Shown here: positions 7,601-15,334 of the stretch, in pieces | How the letters are laid out: every line of letters starts with the position of its first letter | Numbering within the stretch: the first letter of the stretch is position 1 | Assembly (NCBI GenBank): GCA_025924495.1 | Contig: JAICIG010000056.1 | Location: 1 to 24,222 of the forward strand | DNA: 24,222 bases | From: Pirellulales bacterium | Lineage (GTDB): Bacteria > Planctomycetota > Planctomycetia > Pirellulales > JAICIG01 | Direction of reading: 5' to 3' | Made by a program: the position numbers and the translations under genes | Notes under the pieces: generated by a model | Databases searched by the model: none | The model's input: only the letters and a program-made list of their open reading frames with translations | Told to the model about the DNA's origin: nothing

Positions 7601-8815
7601 TCAGCCGATTGCCTGATCGAGCAGCCAGTCTTCGAGGGTCACGTGCACAATATAGGGAGTGCGGAGCAGTGCGGCGCGATTCGACAACAGCTTGGCGACC
7701 CATGGTCGCGCGATCATGTTGGAGACGGCCCGCATGCCGAGCTTCCTCAAAGAGCGGCCGTTGAGTTCCGAGATGACGTTGTCGCTGAGTCGCTTGAAGG
7801 TGGCGGGCAGCAGATTGGGATCTGGCCCGACGTGGATAATCACCTCGACGCCCATTGACAGCAGTTCGTAGATGCCATCCCAGAGTCGTTGCGGCTCATC
7901 AATCCAACGACTTAAAATCGCCCGGCTATTGTAATCGTTGTAGTTCGCCTTGCCGGTTACCAAAGAGAGCACCGGAGGCGTCGGCGCCCGAAAGCCGCCA
8001 TTGCTGGAATACATCATCATCGCGGCACGATCGGGGATGTTGCGCTGCCGCAGCAAGGGCGTGTGCAACGGGGGCCAGGCGCCGCTGTTTTTACGCAAAT
8101 GAATCTGGCCTTTTAAATGTTGGGCGAGGCGCTCCTTGAGCCGATCGACGGTATCGCCTTGGCCAAGGACCAGCACGGCGTTGGGCGCCAGATACGAGGA
8201 TATCGAAATCATGCCGCGGCGCTGGGTGGTAATCTCCAAGCAGAGCCGCTCGACGGCTTCGAAGTCGATCGCCTTGCCTCGCGAGAAGACGACGCCCATG
8301 GTCACGTCGCGCGCCAAATCAGCGCTTTCATCGGCCATGGCGACCAGCGGCGGCAGCACGTCAGCCATGTTAAACACGCCGCTCGTCACTAAAGCCGTCA
8401 CTTCGCCCAGGCTATAGCCCAAAGCGATGCGCGACTGGCGATAACTGATGTCAAAGTGCTGCTCGAGCAGCTCGATTTGCGCCAATTCCGCGGCGACGAT
8501 CAGCCCAATGTCTTCGCCAAACGACTCGAGCGTGCTTTCGCGCTTCTCGCGAACGCGCGCAACCAGATCGAACGGTCGGCGCAAGATGTCTGTGCAGATC
8601 TGCGAGGCTTCGCGCAAGTAACGTTCGACGACCGGGCCGTAGATGCGATGGGCCAGCAATTCGGGAGTGCGGCCGAGATTCGTCTGGTTATACCCGCGGA
8701 AGGCGAATGCCGTGTCGCCCAACCGGTCGCTGATCTCGAACGGTTTCAGGCGATGGGCGGTGGCCATAACGTTAACAGGACCCTGCTTTCGGCGGGCAAT
8801 TCGAGCGGCCATCAT
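7601..8815 (-). CDS. FabD-like acyltransferase (malonyl-CoA:ACP transacylase-type fold)
   Basis: A 404-residue protein with the acyltransferase nucleophile elbow GYSLGEV (Ser135 within GxSxG) and a second catalytic-type His in PPLHTPLL (His251), the Ser-His pair used by malonyl-CoA:ACP transacylases and polyketide synthase AT domains to shuttle acyl groups between CoA and a carrier protein. It is longer than FabD (about 310) and has a distinctive N-terminal region (RGYNQTNLGRTPELL) and C-terminal tail. No acyl carrier protein, ketosynthase or reductase is next to it, so the acyl substrate is unknown and a role in a complex lipid or polyketide pathway elsewhere is only possible. ATGs at 8815, 8812 and 8767 are all plausible starts and none has a strong ribosome site; 8767 would remove a short basic leader. 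It is divergent from the downstream SDR gene. Confidence 0.8.
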   Translation of the reverse strand: MMAARIARRKQGPVNVMATAHRLKPFEISDRLGDTAFAFRGYNQTNLGRTPELLAHRIYGPVVERYLREASQICTDILRRPFDLVARVREKRESTLESFGEDIGLIVAAELAQIELLEQHFDISYRQSRIALGYSLGEVTALVTSGVFNMADVLPPLVAMADESADLARDVTMGVVFSRGKAIDFEAVERLCLEITTQRRGMISISSYLAPNAVLVLGQGDTVDRLKERLAQHLKGQIHLRKNSGAWPPLHTPLLRQRNIPDRAAMMMYSSNGGFRAPTPPVLSLVTGKANYNDYNSRAILSRWIDEPQRLWDGIYELLSMGVEVIIHVGPDPNLLPATFKRLSDNVISELNGRSLRKLGMRAVSNMIARPWVAKLLSNRAALLRTPYIVHVTLEDWLLDQAIG

Positions 8816-8930
8816 AGCCGATGCGGACGCCCCGACCAGCCCCGGGTCGCTCCTTGCTGGCCGGCGACGCCCCGACTACAAACAAGTATAGGTCCCGCCC
8901 CGTCGCAACTGGCCGCCGCAAGTTAATTTG

Positions 8931-9719
8931 ATGTCCGATTTCCCCCCACGCGAACTAGCCGGCCTGACCGCCGTCGTGACCGGTTCATCGAGCGGCATCG
9001 GGCGCGCGGTGGCGCTGGAATTAGCCTCGGCCGGCGCCGACGTTGTGGTTCATGCCCGCAGTTCCCAGGCGGCCGCCGAGCAGACTGCCGAGGAAATCCG
9101 CACCGCAGGCGTCGACGCACTGGTTGCCATGGCCGATCTGGCCGACTCGAGTTCGCACGAAGGGCTGGTCGAGCGAGCTTGGAACTGGCGCGGCAAGGTG
9201 GACATTTGGATGAATAACGCAGGGGCCGATGTGCTGACGGGCGAAGCGGCGCGATGGTCGTTCGAACGCAAGCTCGAACAGTTATGGCGCGTCGACGTGA
9301 CGGGCACGATGCGCCTGTCGCGATTCATCGGCGCTCGCATGAAGGCCGAGGGCAGCGGAAGCATTATCAACGTCGGCTGGGACCAGGCCGAATTTGGGAT
9401 GGCCGGCGATAGCGGCGAACTCTTCGCCGCCGCGAAAGGGGCCATCATGGCTTTCACCCGCAGCCTGGCTCGCAGCCTGGCGCCGGAAGTGCGCGTGAAC
9501 TGCGTGGCGCCAGGGTGGATTAAAACCTCCTGGGGCGCGCAGGCCAGCGACGCCTGGCAACAGCGCGCCATTGCCGAAAGCCTGTTGGCTCGTTGGGGCG
9601 CGCCCGAAGACGTCGCCCGCGCGGCGCATTTTCTCAGTTCGTCCGCATCGTCCTTCATCACTGGCCAGATTTTGAACGTGAACGGCGGCTTTGTCGGACA
9701 AGTGAAGAATAAGGAGTAA
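8931..9719 (+). CDS. SDR-fold protein with degenerate catalytic site
   Basis: A 262-residue short-chain dehydrogenase/reductase-fold protein. The Rossmann glycine motif TGSSSGIG (17-24), NNAG (95-98) and the C-terminal APGWIKT (from about 193) are intact, so nucleotide binding is likely. The active-site Tyr-xxx-Lys is replaced by Phe165-AAA-Lys169, and the usual catalytic Ser region reads INVGWDQA instead of a Ser-bearing strand end. Both the Tyr and the Ser are therefore absent while the Lys is kept. Classical SDR catalysis looks impaired; an altered reaction, a pterin- or NAD(P)-binding role or a regulatory role are alternatives. It starts the plus-strand run leading into the H4MPT genes, 87 bp upstream of the DHPS-like gene. 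The ATG at 8931 was chosen over the TTG directly before it; no strong ribosome site is visible. Confidence 0.88.
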   Translation: MSDFPPRELAGLTAVVTGSSSGIGRAVALELASAGADVVVHARSSQAAAEQTAEEIRTAGVDALVAMADLADSSSHEGLVERAWNWRGKVDIWMNNAGADVLTGEAARWSFERKLEQLWRVDVTGTMRLSRFIGARMKAEGSGSIINVGWDQAEFGMAGDSGELFAAAKGAIMAFTRSLARSLAPEVRVNCVAPGWIKTSWGAQASDAWQQRAIAESLLARWGAPEDVARAAHFLSSSASSFITGQILNVNGGFVGQVKNKE

Positions 9720-9799
9720 GGAGCGAGGAGCAAGAGAAAGACAGAGAGGCGCGCCACAGCGTCCGCCACTCGTCCTTCATCCTTCCGCCTTCATCCCTT
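9711..9799 (+). repeat. Inverted pair of imperfect 7-nt repeat arrays (SDR/DHPS-like gap)
   Basis: The left array reads AAGGAGT, AAGGAGC, GAGGAGC, AAGAGAA (9711-9738) and overlaps the SDR stop codon. The right array reads GTCCTTC, ATCCTTC, CGCCTTC, ATCCCTT (9772-9799), and on the opposite strand has the same purine-rich heptad character. The two halves could pair across a 33-nt spacer. It lies just before the start of the DHPS-like gene at 9807, which has no ordinary ribosome site. Confidence 0.6.
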
Positions 9800-9806
9800 T
9801 TTTCTG

Positions 9807-11225
9807 ATGCATATTCATTTTGTCACGGGACGGTTGGCCGAGTATTCGCTGCGCAAACTGCTGGCGGACCTGGCGCCGAAAGCCGGGTTCAAGTACTCGA
9901 TCGACGTGCTTGGCATCACAGTGGCTGCTTTGATGACTCCCGAGTGGATTGCGCGCCACATCCGCGTGCCGGCTGAAGCGACGAAGGTCCTGCTGCCCGG
10001 CTACTGCCATGGCGATCTGGCTCCGGTGGAAGCAGTAGCCCGCATCGCCGTCGAGCGCGGCCCGAAGGATCTGCGCGAACTGCCGGCTTACTTTGGCCGT
10101 CCGGCGGTCGATGCAAGTCAGTATGGCCGCCACGACATTCAGATTATCGCCGAAATCAATCATTGCCCGCGGCTAACGCGCGATGAGATATCGAGGCAGG
10201 CTGCGGCGCTAGCTGCCGATGGCGCCGATCTGATCGACGTCGGTTGCGATCCGGGCATGACCTGGCCGTTGGTGGGCGACGTGGTGTCGATGTTGCGCGA
10301 CGCGGGACACCGAGTTAGCATCGACAGTCTGAACCCCGACGAGATTGCTCCCGCCGTTCGCGCGGGCGCCGAATTGGTGTTGTCCGTTAATTCGTCGAAT
10401 CGCCAGTACGCCGTCGATTGGGGGTGCGAGGTGATCGCCGTCCCCGATGTTCCTGAGACGCTCGCAGGACTGGACGACACGATCGAGTTTCTCGCCCGGG
10501 CCGGCGTGCCGTTGCGAATCGATCCGGTGTTGGAGCCGATCGGTTTTGGCTTTGCCCGCAGCTTGGGCCGCTACCTGGCCGTGCGCGATCGCTATCCCGA
10601 CGCCGAGATGATGATGGGGATCGGCAATCTCACCGAATTGACCGACGCCGACTCGGCCCCGATCAACGTGCTGCTCCTGGGTTTCTGCCAGGAGTTAGGC
10701 ATCCGGAGCGTGCTCACGACCCAAGTGATCAATTGGGCCCGCACGTCGGTGCGCGAGTGCGACTTGGCGCGGCGGCTGGTGCATTACGCCGTCGAGCAGC
10801 GCTCATTGCCGAAGCATGTCGAGCCGCGGCTGGTGACGCTCAGGGATCCGGCGGTGCTCGAAGCGGGCATGGACGAACTGGACCGGCTCGCCGGTCAGAT
10901 CAAGGATCATAGCTATCGACTGTTCGCCGAACAGGGAGAACTGCATGTGGTCGGCGCGGAGCTGCACCTGCACGACCGCGATCCGTTTGAGTTGTTCGAG
11001 CAACTACAAGCCAGCGGCGTCAAGAATCTCGACGTCGGGCATGCCTTCTATTTAGGCTTCGAGTTGGCCAAGGCCCTCACAGCCCTGGCATTGGGCAAAC
11101 AGTATCGCCAGGACCAGGCGCTGAACTGGGGCTTTTTGACGGCCCCCGAACAGAGCCATCGCGGGCGCAAGGCCGAGCGTGCGAGGCGAGGACTCGCGCC
11201 GGCCGCAGAGCAGGAGGAGATTTAG
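9807..11225 (+). CDS. DUF6513/dihydropteroate-synthase-like protein, H4MPT pathway
   Basis: A 472-residue protein whose central part (about 112-330) is a pterin-binding TIM barrel of dihydropteroate-synthase type: IIAEINHCPRLT (113-124), GADLIDVGCDPGMTWP (139-154) and VSIDSLNPDEI (170-180) match the DHPS strand-end motifs. An N-terminal extension (1-110, with FVTGRLAE at 5-12 and LLPGYCHGDL at 62-71) and the C-terminal part correspond to the DUF6513 architecture. Archaeal and planctomycete relatives are linked to methanopterin rather than folate synthesis; the inferred role is joining the pterin diphosphate to the beta-RFA-phosphate product of MptG. The immediate neighbours pabB, pabA and beta-RFAP synthase support that. 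The start is the ATG at 9807, preceded by a pyrimidine-rich stretch rather than a Shine-Dalgarno site. The stop abuts the pabB ATG. Confidence 0.9.
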   Translation: MHIHFVTGRLAEYSLRKLLADLAPKAGFKYSIDVLGITVAALMTPEWIARHIRVPAEATKVLLPGYCHGDLAPVEAVARIAVERGPKDLRELPAYFGRPAVDASQYGRHDIQIIAEINHCPRLTRDEISRQAAALAADGADLIDVGCDPGMTWPLVGDVVSMLRDAGHRVSIDSLNPDEIAPAVRAGAELVLSVNSSNRQYAVDWGCEVIAVPDVPETLAGLDDTIEFLARAGVPLRIDPVLEPIGFGFARSLGRYLAVRDRYPDAEMMMGIGNLTELTDADSAPINVLLLGFCQELGIRSVLTTQVINWARTSVRECDLARRLVHYAVEQRSLPKHVEPRLVTLRDPAVLEAGMDELDRLAGQIKDHSYRLFAEQGELHVVGAELHLHDRDPFELFEQLQASGVKNLDVGHAFYLGFELAKALTALALGKQYRQDQALNWGFLTAPEQSHRGRKAERARRGLAPAAEQEEI

Positions 11226-12662
11226 ATGCCTCCTGCCAGTCCAGGTCAGTCAGTAATCGCCAGCGAGCCGGCGGTCCCGCTCGTCGAAGAACTCTCTCCA
11301 GGCTTGCATGCGCAGGATGTGTTCTTGCGGCTCGCGAACAAGCCCCATTGCCTTTTTCTTGATAGTGCCCGGCGCGATCCAAAACTCGGCCGCTATTCGT
11401 TTGTGACGGCAGATCCGTTTGAGTACTTGGAACTGCGGGCTGATTCGACAGACGCCTTCGAGCGTCTGGCCACCCAGCTCGTGCCGTTTCGCTCGGCAAC
11501 TCAGCCAGGATTGCCGCCGTTTCAAGGCGGTGCGGCGGGATTATTCAGCTACGATCTTGGTCGGCAATTAGAACGCTTGCCGGCGCCTTGCAAGGATGAA
11601 TTCGGCGTTCCAGCCTTGGCCGTTGGGATGTACGACGTCGTCGTTGCCTTCGATCATCTCCGCGAGCAAAGCTGGCTGATCTCGCACGGTTGGCCGGAGG
11701 CCGATCCTGCGCGCCGGCGCTATCGAGCCGCGGCCCGCTTGCACGAGTTCAAAACCTGGCTTGCATCGCCCCCCTCGGCAATTCGCCGCCAGTCGTCCGC
11801 GAGGGTGCGCCCAGAACAATTGTCGCCGCAGTTTCCCACGAACGTCGCGGACCTGACGAGCAACTTCTCGCGAGACGGCTACCTGCAAGCCGTCGAGCGA
11901 GTGATCGAATACATCGCCGCCGGAGACATTTTCCAAGTTAACTTCGCGCAACGATTGCTCCATCCGGCGATTGACGACGCCGTGGCGCTCTATCTGCGTT
12001 TGCGCGAGCGTAACCCGGCGACATTCGCCGGCTACTTCGATCTCGGCGAGTTTCAGATCGCCAGTGCATCTCCCGAGCGGTTCCTGCAAATCCAGAATCG
12101 GCGCGTCGAAGCTCGGCCGATTAAAGGGACGCGCCAGCGGACTCGACTGCCCGAGGCCGATCTATTCGGCGGCGACGAGTTGCAGGCCAGCGAAAAAGAT
12201 CGCTCCGAAAACGTGATGATCGTCGACCTGTTGCGCAACGATTTGGCGCGCGTGTGCCGTCCAGACAGCGTGCAAGTCACGCAGCTCTGCGGCCTGGAGA
12301 CGTATGAATTCGTGCAGCATCTCGTTTCGGTCGTGTGCGGCGAACTGCGCACCGACCAGCAGCCGCTCGACGTACTCAAGGCCGCGTTCCCCGGCGGCTC
12401 GATTACCGGCGCTCCGAAAGTTCGCGCCATGGAGATTATCGCCGAGTTGGAGCCGACGGCGCGAGGCGCCTACTGCGGCGCCATGGGCTACCTGGGGTTC
12501 GACGGCTCGCTCGATGCGAACATTCTGATCCGCACCTTCACCGCCGGTCGCGGCTGGTGGCAAGCGCCGGTCGGCGGCGGTGTCGTCTTCCAGTCGACGC
12601 CCGCCCTAGAATATGAAGAAACCTGGCACAAGGCCGAAGGCCTGATTCGTTCGCTGCAATGA
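11226..12662 (+). CDS. pabB: Aminodeoxychorismate synthase component I
   Basis: A 478-residue chorismate-binding enzyme of the PabB/TrpE family that converts chorismate and ammonia to 4-amino-4-deoxychorismate. The diagnostic PIKGT (298-302, Lys300) favours PabB over anthranilate synthase, which has PIAGT. Other family motifs are ASEKDRSENVMIVDLLRNDL (321-340), PGGSITGAPKVRAMEII (389-405) and the EYEETWHKAEG C-terminal motif (462-472). Full length for the family. Its ATG immediately follows the stop of the DHPS-like gene, with GGAGGAG-type ribosome sequence inside that gene's end, and its last 4 bases overlap the pabA start, so translational coupling is likely. No separate lyase (PabC) is visible in the window. 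In this context the 4-aminobenzoate is probably destined for methanopterin as well as, or instead of, folate. Confidence 0.94.
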   Translation: MPPASPGQSVIASEPAVPLVEELSPGLHAQDVFLRLANKPHCLFLDSARRDPKLGRYSFVTADPFEYLELRADSTDAFERLATQLVPFRSATQPGLPPFQGGAAGLFSYDLGRQLERLPAPCKDEFGVPALAVGMYDVVVAFDHLREQSWLISHGWPEADPARRRYRAAARLHEFKTWLASPPSAIRRQSSARVRPEQLSPQFPTNVADLTSNFSRDGYLQAVERVIEYIAAGDIFQVNFAQRLLHPAIDDAVALYLRLRERNPATFAGYFDLGEFQIASASPERFLQIQNRRVEARPIKGTRQRTRLPEADLFGGDELQASEKDRSENVMIVDLLRNDLARVCRPDSVQVTQLCGLETYEFVQHLVSVVCGELRTDQQPLDVLKAAFPGGSITGAPKVRAMEIIAELEPTARGAYCGAMGYLGFDGSLDANILIRTFTAGRGWWQAPVGGGVVFQSTPALEYEETWHKAEGLIRSLQ

Positions 12663-13318
12663 TTCTGCTGATCGACAATTACGACAGCTTCGTTTTCAAT
12701 CTCGCTCGTTACTTCGAGCGACTGGGGCAGCCGACGCGCGTCGTACGCAACGACTCCATCGACGCGCGGCAGGCGCGCTCGCTACGGCCCCGCGCGATCG
12801 TGCTGTCGCCCGGACCTTGTGCGCCGCAGCAGGCGGGCTGTTCGCTGGAAGTAGTGCGGCAATTGCACGGCGAGTTTCCGATTTTGGGCGTTTGTCTCGG
12901 ACATCAAGTGATCGCGGAAGCCTTCGGCGGACAGATCGTGCGCGCACCCGAACCGGTGCATGGTCGCGCTGCGGAAGTCTTGCACGACGGCAGCGGGTTG
13001 TTTGCGGACTTGCCTAATCCGTTTCGCGCATGCCGCTATCATTCGTTGGCTGTCGAAGAAGCGTCTTTGCCAGAGTGCCTTAAAGTGACCGCGCGCACTA
13101 AAGACGGCGTGATCATGGGGCTCCAGCACAAGACATTGCCAATTTTTGGCCTGCAATTCCACCCAGAATCTGTCCTGACCGAAGGCGGATTTGAACTCTT
13201 GGCCGGATTCCTGCGGCTCTCGGGGCTGAAGTTGCCAGCCGCAATTCCCGACATCGCCAGCGAACGTCACGAGCCTGAGAGCGATCAGCGGCTGCCTGAA
13301 TCGCCCGTTACTTTTTGA
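12659..13318 (+). CDS. pabA: Aminodeoxychorismate synthase glutamine amidotransferase
   Basis: A 219-residue class I glutamine amidotransferase that hydrolyses glutamine and channels ammonia to PabB. The start MILLIDNYDSFVFNL is typical of PabA/TrpG. The nucleophile Cys79 lies in GVCLGHQ, and the His168/Glu170 pair lies in FHPES; all three triad residues are intact. SPGPCAP (50-56) is the oxyanion-loop region. A tail of about 25 residues beyond the family core is polar and of no known function. It overlaps pabB by 4 bp (ATGA), the usual coupled arrangement of a two-subunit enzyme. PabA and TrpG can be interchangeable in some bacteria; the pairing with a PIKGT-type pabB makes the pABA role the more likely one. 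Confidence 0.94.
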   Translation: MILLIDNYDSFVFNLARYFERLGQPTRVVRNDSIDARQARSLRPRAIVLSPGPCAPQQAGCSLEVVRQLHGEFPILGVCLGHQVIAEAFGGQIVRAPEPVHGRAAEVLHDGSGLFADLPNPFRACRYHSLAVEEASLPECLKVTARTKDGVIMGLQHKTLPIFGLQFHPESVLTEGGFELLAGFLRLSGLKLPAAIPDIASERHEPESDQRLPESPVTF

Positions 13319-13325
13319 GACCATC

Positions 13326-13414
13326 GAATGCGGAACGCGGAATGCGGAATTCGGACATGGAACCGCGGGCGTCCAACGGATGCCCGCGCCGCATCCCGCA
13401 CCCTGCGTTCCGAA
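13326..13414 (+). repeat. Inverted pair of imperfect 7-nt repeat arrays (pabA/DUF447-MptG gap)
   Basis: Left array: GAATGCG, GAACGCG, GAATGCG, GAATTCG (13326-13353). Right array: GCATCCC, GCACCCT, GCGTTCC, GAAT (13391-13414), an imperfect reverse complement of the left. The arrays are separated by about 37 nt and occupy most of the 115-bp gap between pabA and the next gene. The heptad sequence differs from the array at 9711-9799, but period, copy number and inverted layout are the same. Confidence 0.6.
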
Positions 13415-13422
13415 TGGGCATC

Positions 13423-13428
13423 GGGAGG
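13423..13428 (+). promoter_or_regulatory. Ribosome binding site that fixes the DUF447-MptG start
   Basis: GGGAGG ends 5 nt before the ATG at 13434. An in-frame ATG at 13380 has no such site and would add 18 Pro-rich residues encoded by repeat sequence, so the 13434 start is chosen. Confidence 0.8.
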
Positions 13429-13433
13429 TCCCG

Positions 13434-15008
13434 ATGATCCTTGAAGGACTGATCACGACGATCAACGAAGACGGCAGCGTCAATATCTCGCCGATGGGGC
13501 CGATCGTCGATGAGGCGATGAAAGAACTCGTCTTGCGGCCGTATCAGACGTCGACCACCTATCGCAATCTCAAACGGACCGGGCAGGGCGTGTTGCACGT
13601 GACCGACGACGTCGAGCTTTTGGCCCGCACGGCGGTTGGCAAACTTGTTCCGGCGCCAAAACTTCTTCCGGCTTACAGAGTACAGGGGCAAATCCTGGCT
13701 GATGCGTGCCGTTGGTACGAATTTCAGGTGCGGTCCATTGACGACCGGCAGGAGCGGACGACGATCGTCGCCGAAGTCGTAGAGACCGGACGAATACGCG
13801 ATTTCTTCGGCTTCAATCGAGCCAAGCACGCCGTGCTCGAGGCGGCGATCCTGGCGACGCGCATCAAGTTTCTGCCCGCCGCAGAAATCCTCGCTGAATT
13901 CGACCGCCTGGCCATCGCCGTCGAGAAAACGGCGGGGCCGCAAGAACGTCGGGCCTTCGAATTCCTTGCCGAATATGTTCGCAACTCCCTGAGCGGCGCC
14001 CGGCCGTGCGAGCGAATAGCCGGTCCTGCAGCCTCGGCTCCCGCCGTCCGCATCGTGTCTCCTAGCCGGCTGCATTTCGGCATGTTTTCCTTCGGTCGTC
14101 CCGAAGTGCGCCAGTTCGGCGGAGTAGGGGCGATGATCGACCAGCCGCCGCTCGAGCTTCGGTTTGGCCCTGCCGAGCGTTTGGAGACAGTCGGTCTAGG
14201 AGCCGCCCGAGCGCGCCAATTCGCCGAGCATGCGGCACAGCAGGCCGAGTGGCTGCCAGAAGGAATCCCCTGCCGGATTGAAGTCGTCAGCGCGCCGCCC
14301 TCGCATGTAGGACTAGGGAGCGGAACGCAACTGGGAATGGCCGTGGCGCAAGGTCTGAATGCGTTTTTCGGCGGTCCTTGGCGTACGCCGCAGGACTTTG
14401 CTCGGGCCGTGGGACGCGGCCGGCGCTCGGCGATCGGACTTTATGGCGCCCTTGCCGGCGGGCTGATCATCGAAGCGGGAAAATACGCGGCAGACCAGAT
14501 TTCGCCGCTGATCAGCCGGGTCGAGTTGCCTCTTGATTGGAGGTTTGTCCTCGCCTGGCCGCGCGCCGTGCAAGGACTCTCCGGAGAGGCCGAAACGAAT
14601 GCGTTCGAAAGGCTGCCGCCGGTTGCGGCCGAGGCCACTCGGGCGCTGACCAGCGAGGCGTTGCTGGGGCTGGCGCCCGCCGCCGCAACGGGCGACTTCG
14701 AGCGGTTCGGCGAAAGCCTTTACCGCTTTGGCCGCCTGGCCGGCCGCTGTTTCGCCGCTGAACAAGGCGGCGATTATGCTAATCCGCGGGTTGCTCAGCT
14801 CGTCGACTGGCTGCGCCAGCAGCACGTTCGCGGCGTGGGGCAATCTTCGTGGGGACCCGCCGTATTTGCTCTGACCGCCGATCTCGCCGCCGCCGAGGCT
14901 TTGACCGCGAAACTTCGCAGCAATCGCGATTTTCCCGACTTGGAATTCGCGATCGCCGCGCCCGCAAACCGAGGCGCCATGATCACCGGATATGGCGATT
15001 CTAATTAG
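13434..15008 (+). CDS. DUF447 protein fused to beta-ribofuranosylaminobenzene 5'-phosphate synthase
   Basis: A 524-residue two-domain protein. Residues 1-185 match DUF447 (MILEGLITTINEDGSVNISP, then GVLHVTDDVELLART and FFGFNRAKHAVLEAAI), a flavin-reductase-like family restricted largely to organisms with H4MPT. Residues about 205-520 are a GHMP-fold beta-RFAP synthase (MptG type): SPSRLHFGMF (209-218), the phosphate-binding motif PSHVGLGSGTQL (289-300) and GRGRRSAIGLYG (328-338). MptG condenses 4-aminobenzoate with PRPP, losing CO2 and diphosphate, and commits pABA to methanopterin. A linker rich in Ala/Pro (186-204) joins the domains. The fusion sits at the end of the pabB-pabA run, so the enzyme that uses pABA is encoded directly after those that make its precursor. 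DUF447 function is not established. The fusion itself suggests that the two domains act in the same pathway. Confidence 0.92.
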   Translation: MILEGLITTINEDGSVNISPMGPIVDEAMKELVLRPYQTSTTYRNLKRTGQGVLHVTDDVELLARTAVGKLVPAPKLLPAYRVQGQILADACRWYEFQVRSIDDRQERTTIVAEVVETGRIRDFFGFNRAKHAVLEAAILATRIKFLPAAEILAEFDRLAIAVEKTAGPQERRAFEFLAEYVRNSLSGARPCERIAGPAASAPAVRIVSPSRLHFGMFSFGRPEVRQFGGVGAMIDQPPLELRFGPAERLETVGLGAARARQFAEHAAQQAEWLPEGIPCRIEVVSAPPSHVGLGSGTQLGMAVAQGLNAFFGGPWRTPQDFARAVGRGRRSAIGLYGALAGGLIIEAGKYAADQISPLISRVELPLDWRFVLAWPRAVQGLSGEAETNAFERLPPVAAEATRALTSEALLGLAPAAATGDFERFGESLYRFGRLAGRCFAAEQGGDYANPRVAQLVDWLRQQHVRGVGQSSWGPAVFALTADLAAAEALTAKLRSNRDFPDLEFAIAAPANRGAMITGYGDSN

Positions 15009-15334
15009 TCCGCGCGATCATGGCTTGAGCCGACGGCGAGAGGAATGCCCTGAGCTTCGCCGGCCGCGCCCATCAATCTTTCCCCTTTTTACCGGTTTCA
15101 GTCGCCTGGGGTTCGCAACTCGGCCCCGCCATCAGGTGTCTGCAGAAATTCAGTTTTTTTTATTGGGATTTGAGCCAAAACAGGGTAACGTAACAGTTGT
15201 GAGGGTCAACCTACGATAAGGGGACGCTAGGGGTACTTACTCGGTACAGAGGTCGCAAGGCAGGAATTGCCTTGATCGGCGAAGAGGCATTCGCCCTGAA
15301 TCCTGGTTTGTCATGGTGCAAACGGGAGATTGCG
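15009..15334. other. 326-bp gap between the H4MPT operon and the zinc-ribbon gene
   Basis: No gene is supported. The gap contains a T-rich run (near 15151-15162) that could mark the end of the operon transcript, and a 7-bp perfect inverted repeat at 15256-15274 upstream of the next gene. No convincing sigma-70 promoter could be assigned by eye. Confidence 0.55.
15256..15274 (+). promoter_or_regulatory. 7-bp perfect inverted repeat in the leader of the zinc-ribbon gene
   Basis: CAAGGCA (15256-15262) and TGCCTTG (15268-15274) are exact complements around GGAAT, about 60 bp upstream of the ATG at 15335. It may be an operator or a leader hairpin; nothing in the sequence decides between them. Confidence 0.35.

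Noticed and set aside
11226..13318. Anthranilate synthase (trpE/trpG) assignment
   Set aside because: The PIKGT motif with Lys300 favours PabB over TrpE (PIAGT), and the neighbours are pterin/pABA-consuming genes.
13326..13414. CRISPR array
   Set aside because: The repeat unit is only 7 nt with no spacers; it is a tandem/inverted heptad array.
12782..14075. Two long minus-strand frames opposite pabA and DUF447-MptG
   Set aside because: Antisense to genes with intact catalytic motifs; no motifs of their own.
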